Positions 14,545 to 22,416 of a DNA stretch of 46,291 nt are shown piece after piece. The position numbers and the translations under genes are program-made. The notes under the pieces were generated by a model. The model was not told the DNA's origin, ran no database searches, and saw only the letters and a list, made by a program, of their open reading frames with translations. Each line of letters begins with the position of its first letter. Positions within the stretch are counted from its first letter, which is position 1. Source of the DNA: an uncultured Oscillospiraceae bacterium (lineage in GTDB: Bacteria > Bacillota > Clostridia > Oscillospirales > Oscillospiraceae); assembly GCA_934661735.1 (NCBI GenBank), contig CAKUJN010000005.1, forward strand, positions 1 through 46,291, in the 5' to 3' direction.

Positions 14545-16041
14545 TCAAAGCCGGACCGTCTTTGTGGCCAGCTTTTCGCAGAAAACGCGGTCGTGTTCGA
14601 CGAAAACAATCGTCGGCCGGAATTCCAGCAGCAGCTCCTCAATCTGAATGCGCGAGAGCACGTCGATATAGTTCAGCGGCTCGTCCCAGACGTACAGGTG
14701 TGCGGACTTGCACAGGCTCCGCGCCAGCAGGACCTTTTTCTTCTGGCCTGCGGAGAAGTCGGCCATGTCCTTTTCAAACTGCACCCGCTCGAAGCCCAGC
14801 TTGCGCAAAATGGCCTTGAACAGGCTTTCGTCGATGGCGCAGCGCGCCGCGTAATCGCGCAGATCGCCGCGCAGACCGGAGGCGTCCTGCGGTACGCAGG
14901 AGATTTTCAGCCGCCCCGCAAGCTCGATTGTGCCGGTATGCGGAATGTCCCCGCCGCACAGCAGCTTCAGGATGCTGGTTTTTCCGCAGCCGTTCGGGCC
15001 GCACAGCGCGACGCGGTCGCCCTGTTCGACGGTAAACGTCACGCCGGAGCAGACCGGCGTGTCGCCGTAGGCGATGGAGACGTCGCGCAGCAGCGCAAGT
15101 CGGGACGCAAAGTGCGTCTCCTGCCGCAGCTTCAGCGGCGCAGCGCTTTCGATGTTTTTCAGCAGCGCAGATTTTTCGTCAATAGCGCGCTGCTGCCGCC
15201 GTTCGAGGTTTTTGCGCCGCTGCTGCATCCGGCGCGATTGCTCGCCGATGTAGGCCCTGCCGCCCATCGCGTCGCCCGTTCCGGTCGCTTTGGCGGAGTT
15301 CGGGCCGATCTTTGTGCTCTCCACCTTGTCTGCCCAGACGCTGGACTGGCGCGCCGCCTCCTTCAGCCGGCCGATTTCCTTTTTCAGCTGAGCGTTCTGT
15401 GCCAGCTCGAACGCGTCCTGCCGCCGCCGGTTTTCATACCACGAGGAAAAATTGCCCTTCTGAATCTCAATCCCGCCTCGATTGATCGAAAGAATGTGGT
15501 CGACACAGCCGTCAAGGAACGCGCGGTCGTGCGAAACGACAAGGAAGCCCTTCTTTGTGTGGAGATACCGGCTGACCAGTTCCCGCCCCGCCTGATCAAG
15601 ATGGTTCGTCGGCTCGTCGATCAGCAGGAAACGGTTTTCGCGGGAAAAGAGCATCGCCAGCAGAATTTTGGACTGCTCGCCGCCGGAAAGCGTGGAAAAC
15701 GGCCGGTACAGCGCCTCCTCGGCAATTTCCAGCGGCGCAAGCTCACGCAGAAAGCGCCACTGCGGCACGTCCGGACAGACAATCTCCAGAAGCTCTGCCG
15801 CGCTGCCTGACGGGTCGGGGACGGGGTAGGGGAAATAGTCAAAGCCGACGTCGGCGGAGATGGAGCCGCGATAGCGGTATTTTCCCATCAGAAGCATCAG
15901 AAGCGTTGTTTTCCCGCGTCCGTTGCGGCCGGTCAGACCCAGCCGCCAGTCGGTGTCGATCTGAAAGCTGACATTTTCAAAGATGTTGTCATAGCTGCCG
16001 TCATAGCAAAAGGTCAAATTGGAAATCTGAATCATTGACAT
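14545..16041 (-). CDS. ABC-F type ribosomal protection protein (Lsa/Vga/CplR-like)
   Basis: A 498-residue protein with two ABC ATPase domains and no membrane segments, as in ABC-F factors. Domain 1 has GRNGRGKTT (38-46), LSGGEQ and LLIDEPTNHLD. Domain 2 has GPNGCGKTS, FSAGQKKK and YVWDEPLNYIDV. The altered second signature and the short charged inter-domain linker are typical of the antibiotic-resistance ABC-F group that displaces lincosamides, pleuromutilins or streptogramin A from the ribosome. The exact drug range cannot be read from sequence. ATG 16041 has GGATGG upstream; ATG 16035 is an alternative. A leader peptide and terminator upstream point to drug-induced attenuation. Confidence 0.88.
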   Translation of the reverse strand: MSMIQISNLTFCYDGSYDNIFENVSFQIDTDWRLGLTGRNGRGKTTLLMLLMGKYRYRGSISADVGFDYFPYPVPDPSGSAAELLEIVCPDVPQWRFLRELAPLEIAEEALYRPFSTLSGGEQSKILLAMLFSRENRFLLIDEPTNHLDQAGRELVSRYLHTKKGFLVVSHDRAFLDGCVDHILSINRGGIEIQKGNFSSWYENRRRQDAFELAQNAQLKKEIGRLKEAARQSSVWADKVESTKIGPNSAKATGTGDAMGGRAYIGEQSRRMQQRRKNLERRQQRAIDEKSALLKNIESAAPLKLRQETHFASRLALLRDVSIAYGDTPVCSGVTFTVEQGDRVALCGPNGCGKTSILKLLCGGDIPHTGTIELAGRLKISCVPQDASGLRGDLRDYAARCAIDESLFKAILRKLGFERVQFEKDMADFSAGQKKKVLLARSLCKSAHLYVWDEPLNYIDVLSRIQIEELLLEFRPTIVFVEHDRVFCEKLATKTVRL

Positions 16042-16061
16042 GGTTATGCCATCCAAAATCG

Positions 16062-16094
16062 AAAAAATGGCTGCGGGAAACGAATCCCGCAGCC
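16062..16094 (-). terminator. Attenuator terminator upstream of the ABC-F gene
   Basis: On the minus strand a perfect 10-bp stem (16094-16085 with 16078-16069) with a 6-nt loop is followed by A and TTTTTT. It ends about 20 nt before the ABC-F start, so it must be bypassed for expression. Confidence 0.85.
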
Positions 16095-16172
16095 AGAAAG
16101 GGCATACCGCGCCCGCCGTTCGGGCGGACGGATACCATACACCTGAGACTGAGAGACACACCGGTTTCCCGC
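16073..16172 (-). promoter_or_regulatory. Possible antiterminator pairing
   Basis: In the leader RNA, GCGGGAAAC (16172-16164) is exactly complementary to GTTTCCCGC (16081-16073), the loop edge and 3' arm of the terminator. This 9-bp pairing would prevent the terminator from forming. Seen in sequence; the regulatory use is inferred. Confidence 0.55.
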
Positions 16173-16229
16173 GAAAGGCACAACAAGCAGAGCGGTCAAT
16201 GCCGCCCGAAAAAATATGTCGTGCCAAAC

Positions 16230-16250
16230 TCAGCAGGAAATCATGCGCAT
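16230..16250 (-). CDS. Leader peptide MRMISC of the ABC-F attenuator
   Basis: A six-codon ORF (Met-Arg-Met-Ile-Ser-Cys, TGA) begins 8 nt after a GGAG ribosome site and about 30 nt after the promoter -10. It sits at the 5' end of a leader of roughly 230 nt that ends in an intrinsic terminator before the resistance gene. Short leader ORFs of this kind let an antibiotic-stalled ribosome reshape the RNA in known ABC-F and Erm systems. Here that mechanism is an inference from position. Too short for homology support. Confidence 0.55.
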   Translation of the reverse strand: MRMISC

Positions 16251-16278
16251 GCTCTCAACTCCAATCTCTATTTTTTTC

Positions 16279-16307
16279 AGTATAGCAGACAGCGCCCAGA
16301 AAAGCAA
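16279..16307 (-). promoter_or_regulatory. Promoter of the ABC-F leader transcript
   Basis: Minus strand: TTGCTT (16307-16302), 17 nt, TATACT (16284-16279), with a TGC extension. The predicted start is near 16272. Confidence 0.72.
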
Positions 16308-16336
16308 GCGTCAGACCCTGCGAAATTTTTTGCAGA

Positions 16337-16371
16337 GATACCTTGACAGATGAGGTATCACGGTGTAGAAT
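16337..16371 (+). promoter_or_regulatory. PadR operon promoter with overlapping dyad operator
   Basis: TTGACA (16343-16348), 17 nt, TAGAAT (16366-16371). An exact inverted repeat, GATACCT (16337-16343) and AGGTATC (16353-16359), brackets the -35. It is a good candidate for autoregulation by PadR. Confidence 0.75.
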
Positions 16372-16398
16372 GTACCCGCAATGGAAAGGGGAATGACG

Positions 16399-16737
16399 AT
16401 GTCCATCAGTGCAGATCTGATCCGCGGCCACACCGACGCCATCATTCTGGCGCAGCTTCTGAACAGGGACAGCTACGGCTACGAGATCAACAAGACCATC
16501 GCCAGCGCCTCCGGCAGGCAGTTTGAACTGAAGGAGGCGACGCTCTACACCGCGTTCAAGCGTCTGGAGGAGGCGGGGCAGATCCGCTCCTACTGGGGCG
16601 ACGAGGCGACCGGCGCGCGCAGGAAATACTATCGGATTACCGACGACGGCCGGCAGACCTACCGGCGATTGCGCGGCGAGTGGGAGCAGACCAGAGAAAT
16701 TTTGAATATTCTTTTGGAGGAAGAGAAAACAGTATGA
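16399..16737 (+). CDS. PadR family transcriptional regulator
   Basis: A 112-residue winged-helix regulator. ILAQLLNRDSYGYEINK near the N-terminus and EATLYTAFKRLEEAG in the recognition helix are PadR hallmarks. ATG 16399 is preferred because AAAGGGG lies 7 nt upstream; ATGs at 16381 and 16393 have no proper ribosome site. It overlaps the next gene by ATGA. PadR-DUF1700-DUF4097 sets are frequent in Firmicutes and are thought to respond to envelope or membrane stress. It probably represses its own operon through the dyad at 16337-16359. Confidence 0.9.
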   Translation: MSISADLIRGHTDAIILAQLLNRDSYGYEINKTIASASGRQFELKEATLYTAFKRLEEAGQIRSYWGDEATGARRKYYRITDDGRQTYRRLRGEWEQTREILNILLEEEKTV

Positions 16738-17414
16738 AGGAAAGACTCAGAGTCTATGTACAGGGCCTGTTCCGCGGCGCGGCCCTGACAATACAGAACG
16801 CGGAGCTGAAGGAGGAAATCCTGCAAAACACACTGGAGCACTATGATGATCTGGTGGCCGAGGGCAAAACCGAGCAGCAGGCATACGACGAGGCTGTCGC
16901 CGGAATCGGCGACGTGTCGCAGCTGATCGAGCCGGAGGCGACGCTTGAGCAGATGATGGCCGATGCACCCGCCGCGCCGTCCACGCCCGCCGTGTCGGAA
17001 ATGATGGACGAACCGGAGCATGCGGCACAGCCAGACGCGGCGCCCGCACCTGCTGCGGCCGCACAGAAGTCGGCGAACAGCGGCCTGCTTGCGGCCATGT
17101 GGATACTGATCACGGCCGCGTATTTTCTCGTCAGCTTTGCCGCGCACGCGTGGTATATCACATGGATCATCTTCATCTTCGGCGCAAGCGTCAGCTGTGT
17201 GCTCGCCGCGTGGAATGCGGCGCAGCAGAAAGGCTTCCAGGCCAGCCGGAACGACGTGCAGGGCGCGATGTGGACGCTGATGACGGCGGTGTATTTTGTC
17301 GTCAGCTTTGCCACGCACGCATGGTATATCACATGGGTGATATTCCTGATCGCTGCGGCCTTCAGCGGCGTGATCAACGCCGTATATGACATGAACAGGG
17401 AGACAGAACTATGA
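16734..17414 (+). CDS. DUF1700-like membrane protein with an internal duplication
   Basis: A 226-residue protein. The N-terminal 70 residues (ELKEEILQNTLEHYDDLVAEG, then GIGDVSQL) resemble the DUF1700/permease-prefix domain. An Ala/Pro-rich linker (about 75-112) follows. Then come two copies of a hydrophobic unit at 121-161 and 178-218, each with two membrane segments around HAWYITW. Over the first 29 residues the copies share 21 identities with a 57-residue period. The gene is joined to padR and to the next gene by 4-nt overlaps. Function unknown; the operon suggests a membrane partner of the DUF4097 protein. Confidence 0.75.
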   Translation: MKERLRVYVQGLFRGAALTIQNAELKEEILQNTLEHYDDLVAEGKTEQQAYDEAVAGIGDVSQLIEPEATLEQMMADAPAAPSTPAVSEMMDEPEHAAQPDAAPAPAAAAQKSANSGLLAAMWILITAAYFLVSFAAHAWYITWIIFIFGASVSCVLAAWNAAQQKGFQASRNDVQGAMWTLMTAVYFVVSFATHAWYITWVIFLIAAAFSGVINAVYDMNRETEL

Positions 17415-18358
17415 AAACAAATGCAAAAGCCAGAATCATTCTCTGGTCAGTTGTGGCGCTGGTGCTGACCGGCGTGCTGGTGTGGTTTCTGCTGCCGCAC
17501 GGCGGCTACCGCGGTTCAGACAAAAAGAATGGCTTCGGGGGCGGAACACAGTCCGGTTCTGATGAGAACGCGCCCGCCGCGGCAGCCGCGACGGTGACAT
17601 GGGACGGCTCGCAGCCTGCAACGGACGGCTCGACACATAAGGCCGACGGCGTGACGGGCCTGAAAATCGACTGGATCTGCGGCAGCGTGCAGATCGAGGC
17701 GGTCGACGGCGACGAGGTTGAATTCTGGGACGACTACAGCTCCACCGGCAGCGGAGAATACGCGATGGACTGGGGTTTTGACGGCAGTACGCTGGAAATC
17801 TCCTACTGCAAGGACATCCCCTTTGCCGTGACGCTGCCGGAAAAGACGCTCAGCGTCCGCGTGCCGGAGCAGCTGCTGCAAACCATTGAGATTGAAACGG
17901 TCTCCGCGTCCGTTTCGGTGGGCGTCATGACGCTCGATTCGCTGAAGATCGACAGCATTTCCGGCAGTCAGAGCCTCAACACGGTCCACGCGGACTCCAT
18001 CGAGCTTTCCACGACCAGCGGCTCAATCAGCGGCGATGCACTCTCCGCGCGTGAGCTGGATGCGGAGTCGATCAGCGGAAGCATCGAGCTTTCCGGCACG
18101 TTCACCGACGCGGAATTTGACACGACCTCCGGCTCGGTCCGCGCGTCGTTCGGGCAGGCGCCGGAGAAGCTGGACGCGGACAGCATCAGCGGAAGCTTCA
18201 CTTTCATCCTGCCGTCCGACAGCTTCTTCCGCTGCAAGCTGGACACGGTTTCCGGCGATCTGGACAGTGAGCTTGCCATACAGGGCAGCGCCGGCAGCGC
18301 ACCGGAGTATCATTTTTCCACAACCTCCGGTGACGTTTATCTCAAGGCGGCAAAGTAA
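17411..18358 (+). CDS. DUF4097 family beta-helix (putative adhesin-like) protein
   Basis: A 315-residue protein anchored by one N-terminal membrane segment (about residues 9-28). An acidic, low-complexity linker and a long repetitive domain follow. The domain contains recurring S-x-S-G-S and D-S-I-S-G-S steps (DSISGSQSL, TTSGSISG, ESISGSIELSG, DTTSGSVR, DSISGSF), one per short strand. This is the right-handed beta-helix pattern of DUF4097. It is probably exposed outside the membrane. It is last in the PadR operon and ends at a strong terminator. Family members have no proven biochemical role. Confidence 0.85.
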   Translation: MKTNAKARIILWSVVALVLTGVLVWFLLPHGGYRGSDKKNGFGGGTQSGSDENAPAAAAATVTWDGSQPATDGSTHKADGVTGLKIDWICGSVQIEAVDGDEVEFWDDYSSTGSGEYAMDWGFDGSTLEISYCKDIPFAVTLPEKTLSVRVPEQLLQTIEIETVSASVSVGVMTLDSLKIDSISGSQSLNTVHADSIELSTTSGSISGDALSARELDAESISGSIELSGTFTDAEFDTTSGSVRASFGQAPEKLDADSISGSFTFILPSDSFFRCKLDTVSGDLDSELAIQGSAGSAPEYHFSTTSGDVYLKAAK

Positions 18359-18364
18359 AAAACG

Positions 18365-18397
18365 ACAGGCTCTCCGTTTTCGGAGAGCCTGTTTTTT
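18365..18397. terminator. Bidirectional terminator between DUF4097 gene and sirtuin gene
   Basis: A perfect 12-bp stem (18365-18376 with 18381-18392), a TTTT loop, and a T6 tract on each strand. It serves both convergent genes. Confidence 0.92.
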
Positions 18398-19118
18398 ACA
18401 GTTTTCCAAGCACCTCGCCGATTTTGTCTCGGAAAATCAGATCGGCGTATTCGTCATACGGCGTCTCGTCGCGGTTGATCAGCACCAGCCGGCTCCCGCG
18501 GTAATAGCGGATCAGTCCCGCTGCCGGATACACCGTCAGTGATGTGCCGCCGACAATCAGGACGTCGGCCTCAGAGATGGCCTCCACCGCGCCCTCGATG
18601 CACGCGCCGTCCAGACTTTCCTCATAGAGCACGACATCCGGCTTGATCAGTCCGCCGCAGGTACAGCGCGGCACGCCCTCGCTGTCCCGAATGAACGCCA
18701 TCGGATAGAAGCGGCGGCATTTTGTGCAGTAATTGCGGTGAATCGAGCCGTGCAGCTCATACACGCGCCTGCTTCCGGCCATCTGGTGCAGGCCGTCGAT
18801 GTTCTGCGTGACCACGGCGGTCAGCTTTCCGGCCTGCTCCAGCTCCGCAAGCTTTTTGTGCGCGGCATTCGGCTGAATGCCGTCGGGCAGAAGCATTTTT
18901 TCGCGGTAAAAGCGGTAGAACTCCGCTGTATGCTGATAGAAGAAGCTGTGGCTCAGGATCGTTTCCGGCGGATAGTCAAACTTCTGGTGATACAGGCCGT
19001 CCTCGCTGCGGAAATCCGGAATACCGGACTCGGTGGATACGCCCGCGCCGCCGAAAAAGACGACGCGCTCACTTTCCGCGATCCAGGTTCTGAGGGTCTC
19101 GATTTCGGAATTCTTCAT
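18396..19118 (-). CDS. Sir2-family NAD-dependent protein deacylase
   Basis: A 240-residue sirtuin. It has the NAD-binding [24 protein letters not shown], and the catalytic His in YELHGSIH. A Cys4 zinc site is visible as CTKC and [15 protein letters not shown] completes the fold. It removes acyl groups from lysine using NAD+. ATG 19118 is chosen because GGAGG lies 6 nt upstream; ATG 19124 abuts the same GGAGG. The start lies inside trmD, with a 50-nt overlap, so the two genes are probably co-transcribed. In many Firmicutes rplS follows trmD; here the sirtuin takes that place. Confidence 0.93.
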   Translation of the reverse strand: MKNSEIETLRTWIAESERVVFFGGAGVSTESGIPDFRSEDGLYHQKFDYPPETILSHSFFYQHTAEFYRFYREKMLLPDGIQPNAAHKKLAELEQAGKLTAVVTQNIDGLHQMAGSRRVYELHGSIHRNYCTKCRRFYPMAFIRDSEGVPRCTCGGLIKPDVVLYEESLDGACIEGAVEAISEADVLIVGGTSLTVYPAAGLIRYYRGSRLVLINRDETPYDEYADLIFRDKIGEVLGKL

Positions 19119-19857
19119 CTTCATCCTCCAGTTCGGCAATGAATTTCCGTTCGGCGCGCGTCTTATACGGGAAGCGCAGCCGCCGGAACAGATCGGGGCG
19201 GCAGCGCATCGTGCGCAGAATCGACTGCTTTTTCCGCCAGCGCGCAACCAACTCGTGATTTCCGCCCAGCAGAACCTCCGGCACGCGCAGACCGTGCCAC
19301 TCGTCCGGACGCGAATACTGCGGATATTCCAGAAGCCCCGCCCAGTGGCTTTCGTCGGTGAAGCACTCCTCGCCGCCAAGCACGCCTGGGACCAGCCGGC
19401 ATACGGCGTCGGCAATGCACATGGCGGGCAGTTCGCCGCCCGTCAGAACGAAATCGCCGATGGAAATCTCCTCGTCGACGCATTCGTCGATGAACCGCTG
19501 ATCGATGCCCTCATAGTGCCCGCAGACCAGAATGATATTCTCATATTTGCTCAGCTGCCGCGCCTTTTCCTGACAGAAAACCGACCCGCAGGGGGAGAGG
19601 TACACCGTGTGCACCGGCGCGGCGGCCTCGTCGCACGCCGCCTCCCAGCAGCGGTACAGGGGGTCGCATTGCAGTACCGCGCCGCGCCCGCCGCCATAGG
19701 GATAGTCGTCCACCTGATTCTGACGGTTTGCGGTATAGTCGCGGATCTGGTGCGCGTAAATTTCAATCAGTCCCTTTTTCTGCGCGCGGCCGAGAATGCT
19801 CTCGCGCATGACAGCGTCAACGGACTCGGGGAACAGCGTCAGAATGTCAAATCTCAT
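19069..19857 (-). CDS. trmD: tRNA (guanine-37-N1)-methyltransferase
   Basis: A 262-residue SPOUT-class enzyme that methylates G37 next to the anticodon with S-adenosylmethionine and so prevents frameshifting. The family start MRFDILTLFPE, DDYPYGGGRGAVLQ, the knot segments (ENIILVCGHYEGID, EISIGDFVLTGGELPA) and the C-terminal RPDEWHGLRVPEVLLGGNH are all present. It is slightly longer than usual at an acidic C-terminus, which produces the overlap with the sirtuin gene. It overlaps rimM by 11 nt. Confidence 0.97.
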   Translation of the reverse strand: MRFDILTLFPESVDAVMRESILGRAQKKGLIEIYAHQIRDYTANRQNQVDDYPYGGGRGAVLQCDPLYRCWEAACDEAAAPVHTVYLSPCGSVFCQEKARQLSKYENIILVCGHYEGIDQRFIDECVDEEISIGDFVLTGGELPAMCIADAVCRLVPGVLGGEECFTDESHWAGLLEYPQYSRPDEWHGLRVPEVLLGGNHELVARWRKKQSILRTMRCRPDLFRRLRFPYKTRAERKFIAELEDEDEEFRNRDPQNLDRGK

Positions 19858-20344
19858 CGGTGCGCATACCCTCGATCAGCTTTACGCGGACGAAGCCCTT
19901 GTCAACATTCTTCTCCAGAATAAACTCGGAGACGCTCGGGATCATGTATTCGTGCGCCCCGCGGACGACATAGACGTCGCTGCCTGGGTAGGAGAGCACG
20001 TCGGCGACCTCGCCGATTTTTTCGCCGTCGGCGTAGACCGGCAGGCCGATGAGGTCGGCGATAAACACCACGCCCTCGTCCAGCTGCGCGTCGGCGCGCC
20101 GGATCTGAACAACCTGCTCGCGCAGCCGCGCGGCAGCCTCCACGTCGTCAATGCCCTCCAGCTTCATCAGCACGCAGGTTTTCTGTACGCGTGCGGACTG
20201 CACATTGTATGCTTTTCCGCCGAGATAGACGACGTCAAAATCCAGCAGGAACTCGGGGCCGTCCGCCCACGGCAGGATTTTGACCTCGCCGCGCACGCCG
20301 TGCGTGCTGACGATTTTACCGGCGTCAAGAAATTCTTTTTTCAT
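19847..20344 (-). CDS. rimM: 16S rRNA processing protein RimM
   Basis: A 165-residue ribosome maturation factor for the 30S head. The N-terminal barrel has the signature GKIVSTHGVRGEVKI. The C-terminal PRC-barrel part includes IADLIGLPVY, GEKIGEVADVL and FVRVKLIEGM. It is encoded directly before trmD with an 11-nt overlap, as in most bacteria. A separate promoter and a terminator lie upstream, so rimM-trmD-sirtuin can be transcribed apart from the SRP genes. GGAGGAG precedes the start. Confidence 0.96.
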   Translation of the reverse strand: MKKEFLDAGKIVSTHGVRGEVKILPWADGPEFLLDFDVVYLGGKAYNVQSARVQKTCVLMKLEGIDDVEAAARLREQVVQIRRADAQLDEGVVFIADLIGLPVYADGEKIGEVADVLSYPGSDVYVVRGAHEYMIPSVSEFILEKNVDKGFVRVKLIEGMRTDEI

Positions 20345-20397
20345 CGGGACTCCTCCGGAAGCCGGCCGCGTTTGCGCGGCACTTGCTTGTTTTTATC

Positions 20398-20426
20398 AGT
20401 ATACCGCGTTTTCCGGTCCTGTGCAA
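20398..20426 (-). promoter_or_regulatory. Internal promoter for rimM-trmD-sirtuin
   Basis: Minus strand: TTGCAC (20426-20421), 17 nt, TATACT (20403-20398). It sits between the khpA terminator and rimM. A short GCCGCG hairpin lies in the leader (20365-20380). Confidence 0.65.
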
Positions 20427-20451
20427 CGCTTTTCCTGCGCTCCCGCGCAAA

Positions 20452-20484
20452 AAATCCCGCGTTCAACCGGTGAACGCGGGATTT
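20452..20484 (-). terminator. Terminator after khpA
   Basis: A perfect 14-bp stem (20452-20465 with 20471-20484), a 5-nt loop and a T-run on the minus strand. It lies 13 nt after the khpA stop and splits the usual SRP-RimM-TrmD operon. Confidence 0.85.
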
Positions 20485-20496
20485 CTACGCTGTTTC

Positions 20497-20724
20497 TCAG
20501 TCGACAATTTCAACCGAAACCTTTTTGCCGGTGCGCTGTGCAACGGACTTGATGATGGTGCGGATTTCCTTGGCGATGCGGCCCTGACGGCCGATCAGCT
20601 TGCCCATGTCCTCGGGAGCGACCCGAAGCTCAAGCGTGGTGACCTCACCCTCGATCTCGTTTACTTCAACCTTATCGGGATTGTCGACCAAGTTCTTTGC
20701 CATGTACAGCAAAAGCTCTTTCAT
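20497..20724 (-). CDS. khpA: KH-domain RNA-binding protein KhpA
   Basis: A 75-residue single KH-domain protein (YlqC family). The GxxG RNA-binding loop is GRQG within KLIGRQGRIAKEIR. In Firmicutes KhpA pairs with KhpB (EloR/Jag) and binds RNA, with effects on cell elongation. It is encoded between rpsP and rimM, as usual. ATG 20724 gives the normal family start (MKELLLYMAKNLVD); the open frame further upstream lies in rpsP. Confidence 0.93.
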   Translation of the reverse strand: MKELLLYMAKNLVDNPDKVEVNEIEGEVTTLELRVAPEDMGKLIGRQGRIAKEIRTIIKSVAQRTGKKVSVEIVD

Positions 20725-20744
20725 GTCGATACTCCTTAAAGGAA

Positions 20745-20981
20745 TCAAAGGACGTTGGCCTTCTTGAGCAGTCCGCGGACAGTGTCGGTGGGCTGAGCGC
20801 CGTTCTTGATCCACTGCTTGGCCTTCTCTGCGTCAACGGTGACGGCGGAGTCGTTCTGCGGGTCATAGGTGCCGATTTCTTCGATGAAGCGGCCGTCGCG
20901 CGGGAAGTGCGAGTCGGCGACAACGATGCGGTAGTAGGGGTTCTTCTTTGCGCCCATTCTTCTGAGTCTGATCTTAACCAT
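20745..20981 (-). CDS. rpsP: 30S ribosomal protein S16
   Basis: A 78-residue ribosomal protein. The family opening [23 protein letters not shown] and the later GTYDP and [14 protein letters not shown] are textbook S16. It binds 16S rRNA in the 30S body. It lies 66 nt downstream of ffh and 20 nt before khpA on the same strand. GGAGGAAAAT precedes the start. Confidence 0.98.
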   Translation of the reverse strand: MVKIRLRRMGAKKNPYYRIVVADSHFPRDGRFIEEIGTYDPQNDSAVTVDAEKAKQWIKNGAQPTDTVRGLLKKANVL

Positions 20982-21047
20982 TTTAATTTTCCTCCAAATG
21001 TGAACTTTTCAATTTATTTCGTAAAGCAAATAGCTGAAACGATGTAT

Positions 21048-22412
21048 TTACATGCCTGGCAGACCGGTAAATCCGCCGAAGCCGCCCATTTTGCCCATGC
21101 GCTTCATTTTTTTCTGCGCCCCGGGCGAGGAGAACTGCTTCATCATCTGATTCATCATCTCAAACTGCTTGAGCAGCTTGTTGATATCCTCTACCCGCAC
21201 GCCCGAGCCCGCGGCGACGCGGCGCTTGCGGCTGTGGTTGAGAACGGCAGGATTTTCGCGCTCATACGGCGTCATGGACTGAATGATGGCCTCGGTGCGG
21301 GAGAGGGCCTTCTCGTCGATGGCCGCGTCCTTCAGCGCGCCCATATTCATCCCAGGCATCATGCCTGCGATGTCCTGCAAGCTGCCCATGCCCTTCAGCT
21401 GGACCAGCTGGTCATAGAAATCGGCAAGCGTAAATTTGTTGCTGCGCAGCTTCTTTTCCAGCTCCTCGGCCTTTTTCTGATCGAAGGCTGCCTCAGCCTT
21501 TTCAATCAGCGTCAGCACGTCGCCCATACCGAGAATACGCGAGGCCATGCGGCCCGGGTGGAACGGCTCGATCTGATCGAGCTTTTCGCCCACGCCGATA
21601 AACTTGATCGGCTTTCCGGTGACGGCTCGGACGGAGAGCGCTGCGCCGCCTCTTGCGTCGCCGTCCAGCTTGGACAGCAGCACGCCGTCGATGTCCAGAT
21701 ACTCGTTGAACGTCTGCGCCGCGTTGACGGCGTCCTGACCGGTCATCGCGTCGACCACCAGCAGAATTTCGTGCGGTTTGACGGCGGCCTTGATGGCCTT
21801 CAGCTCGTCCATCAGCGCCTCGTCCACATGCAGACGGCCCGCCGTGTCCAGAAAGACCATGTCGTTGCCGTGGCGCACGGCGTGCGCGATGCCGGCCTTT
21901 GCAATGTCGACGGGGTTGCTCTGGCCCATTTCAAAAACGGGAACGCCGGCCTGTTCGCCGACGATTTGCAGCTGCTTGATCGCGGCGGGGCGGTAGACGT
22001 CGCACGCGCACAGAAGCGGATTTTTGCCCTGCTTCTTAAAAAGCGCGGCCAGTTTCCCAGTCTGCGTGGTTTTGCCCGCGCCCTGAAGGCCGACCATCAT
22101 GACAATCGTGGGCGGCTGGGAGGCCATGCGGATTTTCTGGTTGTCGCTGCCCATCAGCGCGGTCAGCTCTTCGTTGACGATCTTGACGATCATCTGCGCC
22201 GGCGTCAGGCTTTCCAGCACATCCGCGCCCACGGCGCGCTCGGTCACTTTCTTGATAAAATCCTTGACGACCTTATAGCTGACGTCGGCCTCCAGCAGCG
22301 CCAGACGAATCTCGCGCATGGACTCCTTGACGTCGGCCTCGCTCAGCCGTCCCTTGCCGCGGAGCTTTTTGAACGCCGCAGACAGTTTTTCGGTAAGACC
22401 CTCAAAAGCCAT
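21048..22412 (-). CDS. ffh: Signal recognition particle protein Ffh
   Basis: A 454-residue SRP54 GTPase that brings nascent membrane and secreted proteins to FtsY. It has the N domain (residues 1-85), the G domain with GLQGAGKTTQTGKLA, DTAGRL and SKLDGDARGGAALS, and the methionine-rich M domain (from about 300) with a basic RNA-binding segment (SRKRRVAAGSGV). The C-terminus is Met/Gly/Lys-rich. The ylxM stop is 4 nt upstream, an arrangement conserved in Firmicutes. Confidence 0.98.
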   Translation of the reverse strand: MAFEGLTEKLSAAFKKLRGKGRLSEADVKESMREIRLALLEADVSYKVVKDFIKKVTERAVGADVLESLTPAQMIVKIVNEELTALMGSDNQKIRMASQPPTIVMMVGLQGAGKTTQTGKLAALFKKQGKNPLLCACDVYRPAAIKQLQIVGEQAGVPVFEMGQSNPVDIAKAGIAHAVRHGNDMVFLDTAGRLHVDEALMDELKAIKAAVKPHEILLVVDAMTGQDAVNAAQTFNEYLDIDGVLLSKLDGDARGGAALSVRAVTGKPIKFIGVGEKLDQIEPFHPGRMASRILGMGDVLTLIEKAEAAFDQKKAEELEKKLRSNKFTLADFYDQLVQLKGMGSLQDIAGMMPGMNMGALKDAAIDEKALSRTEAIIQSMTPYERENPAVLNHSRKRRVAAGSGVRVEDINKLLKQFEMMNQMMKQFSSPGAQKKMKRMGKMGGFGGFTGLPGM

Positions 22413-22416
22413 AAGC

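Noticed and set aside
13447..15810. Plus-strand open frame of 787 residues
   Set aside because: Runs antisense to blaI, the ECF gene and the ABC-F gene; no recognisable protein family.
15990..16186. Frame through the ABC-F leader as an N-terminal extension or separate protein
   Set aside because: It crosses the terminator hairpin and has no ribosome site; ATG 16041 fits the family start.
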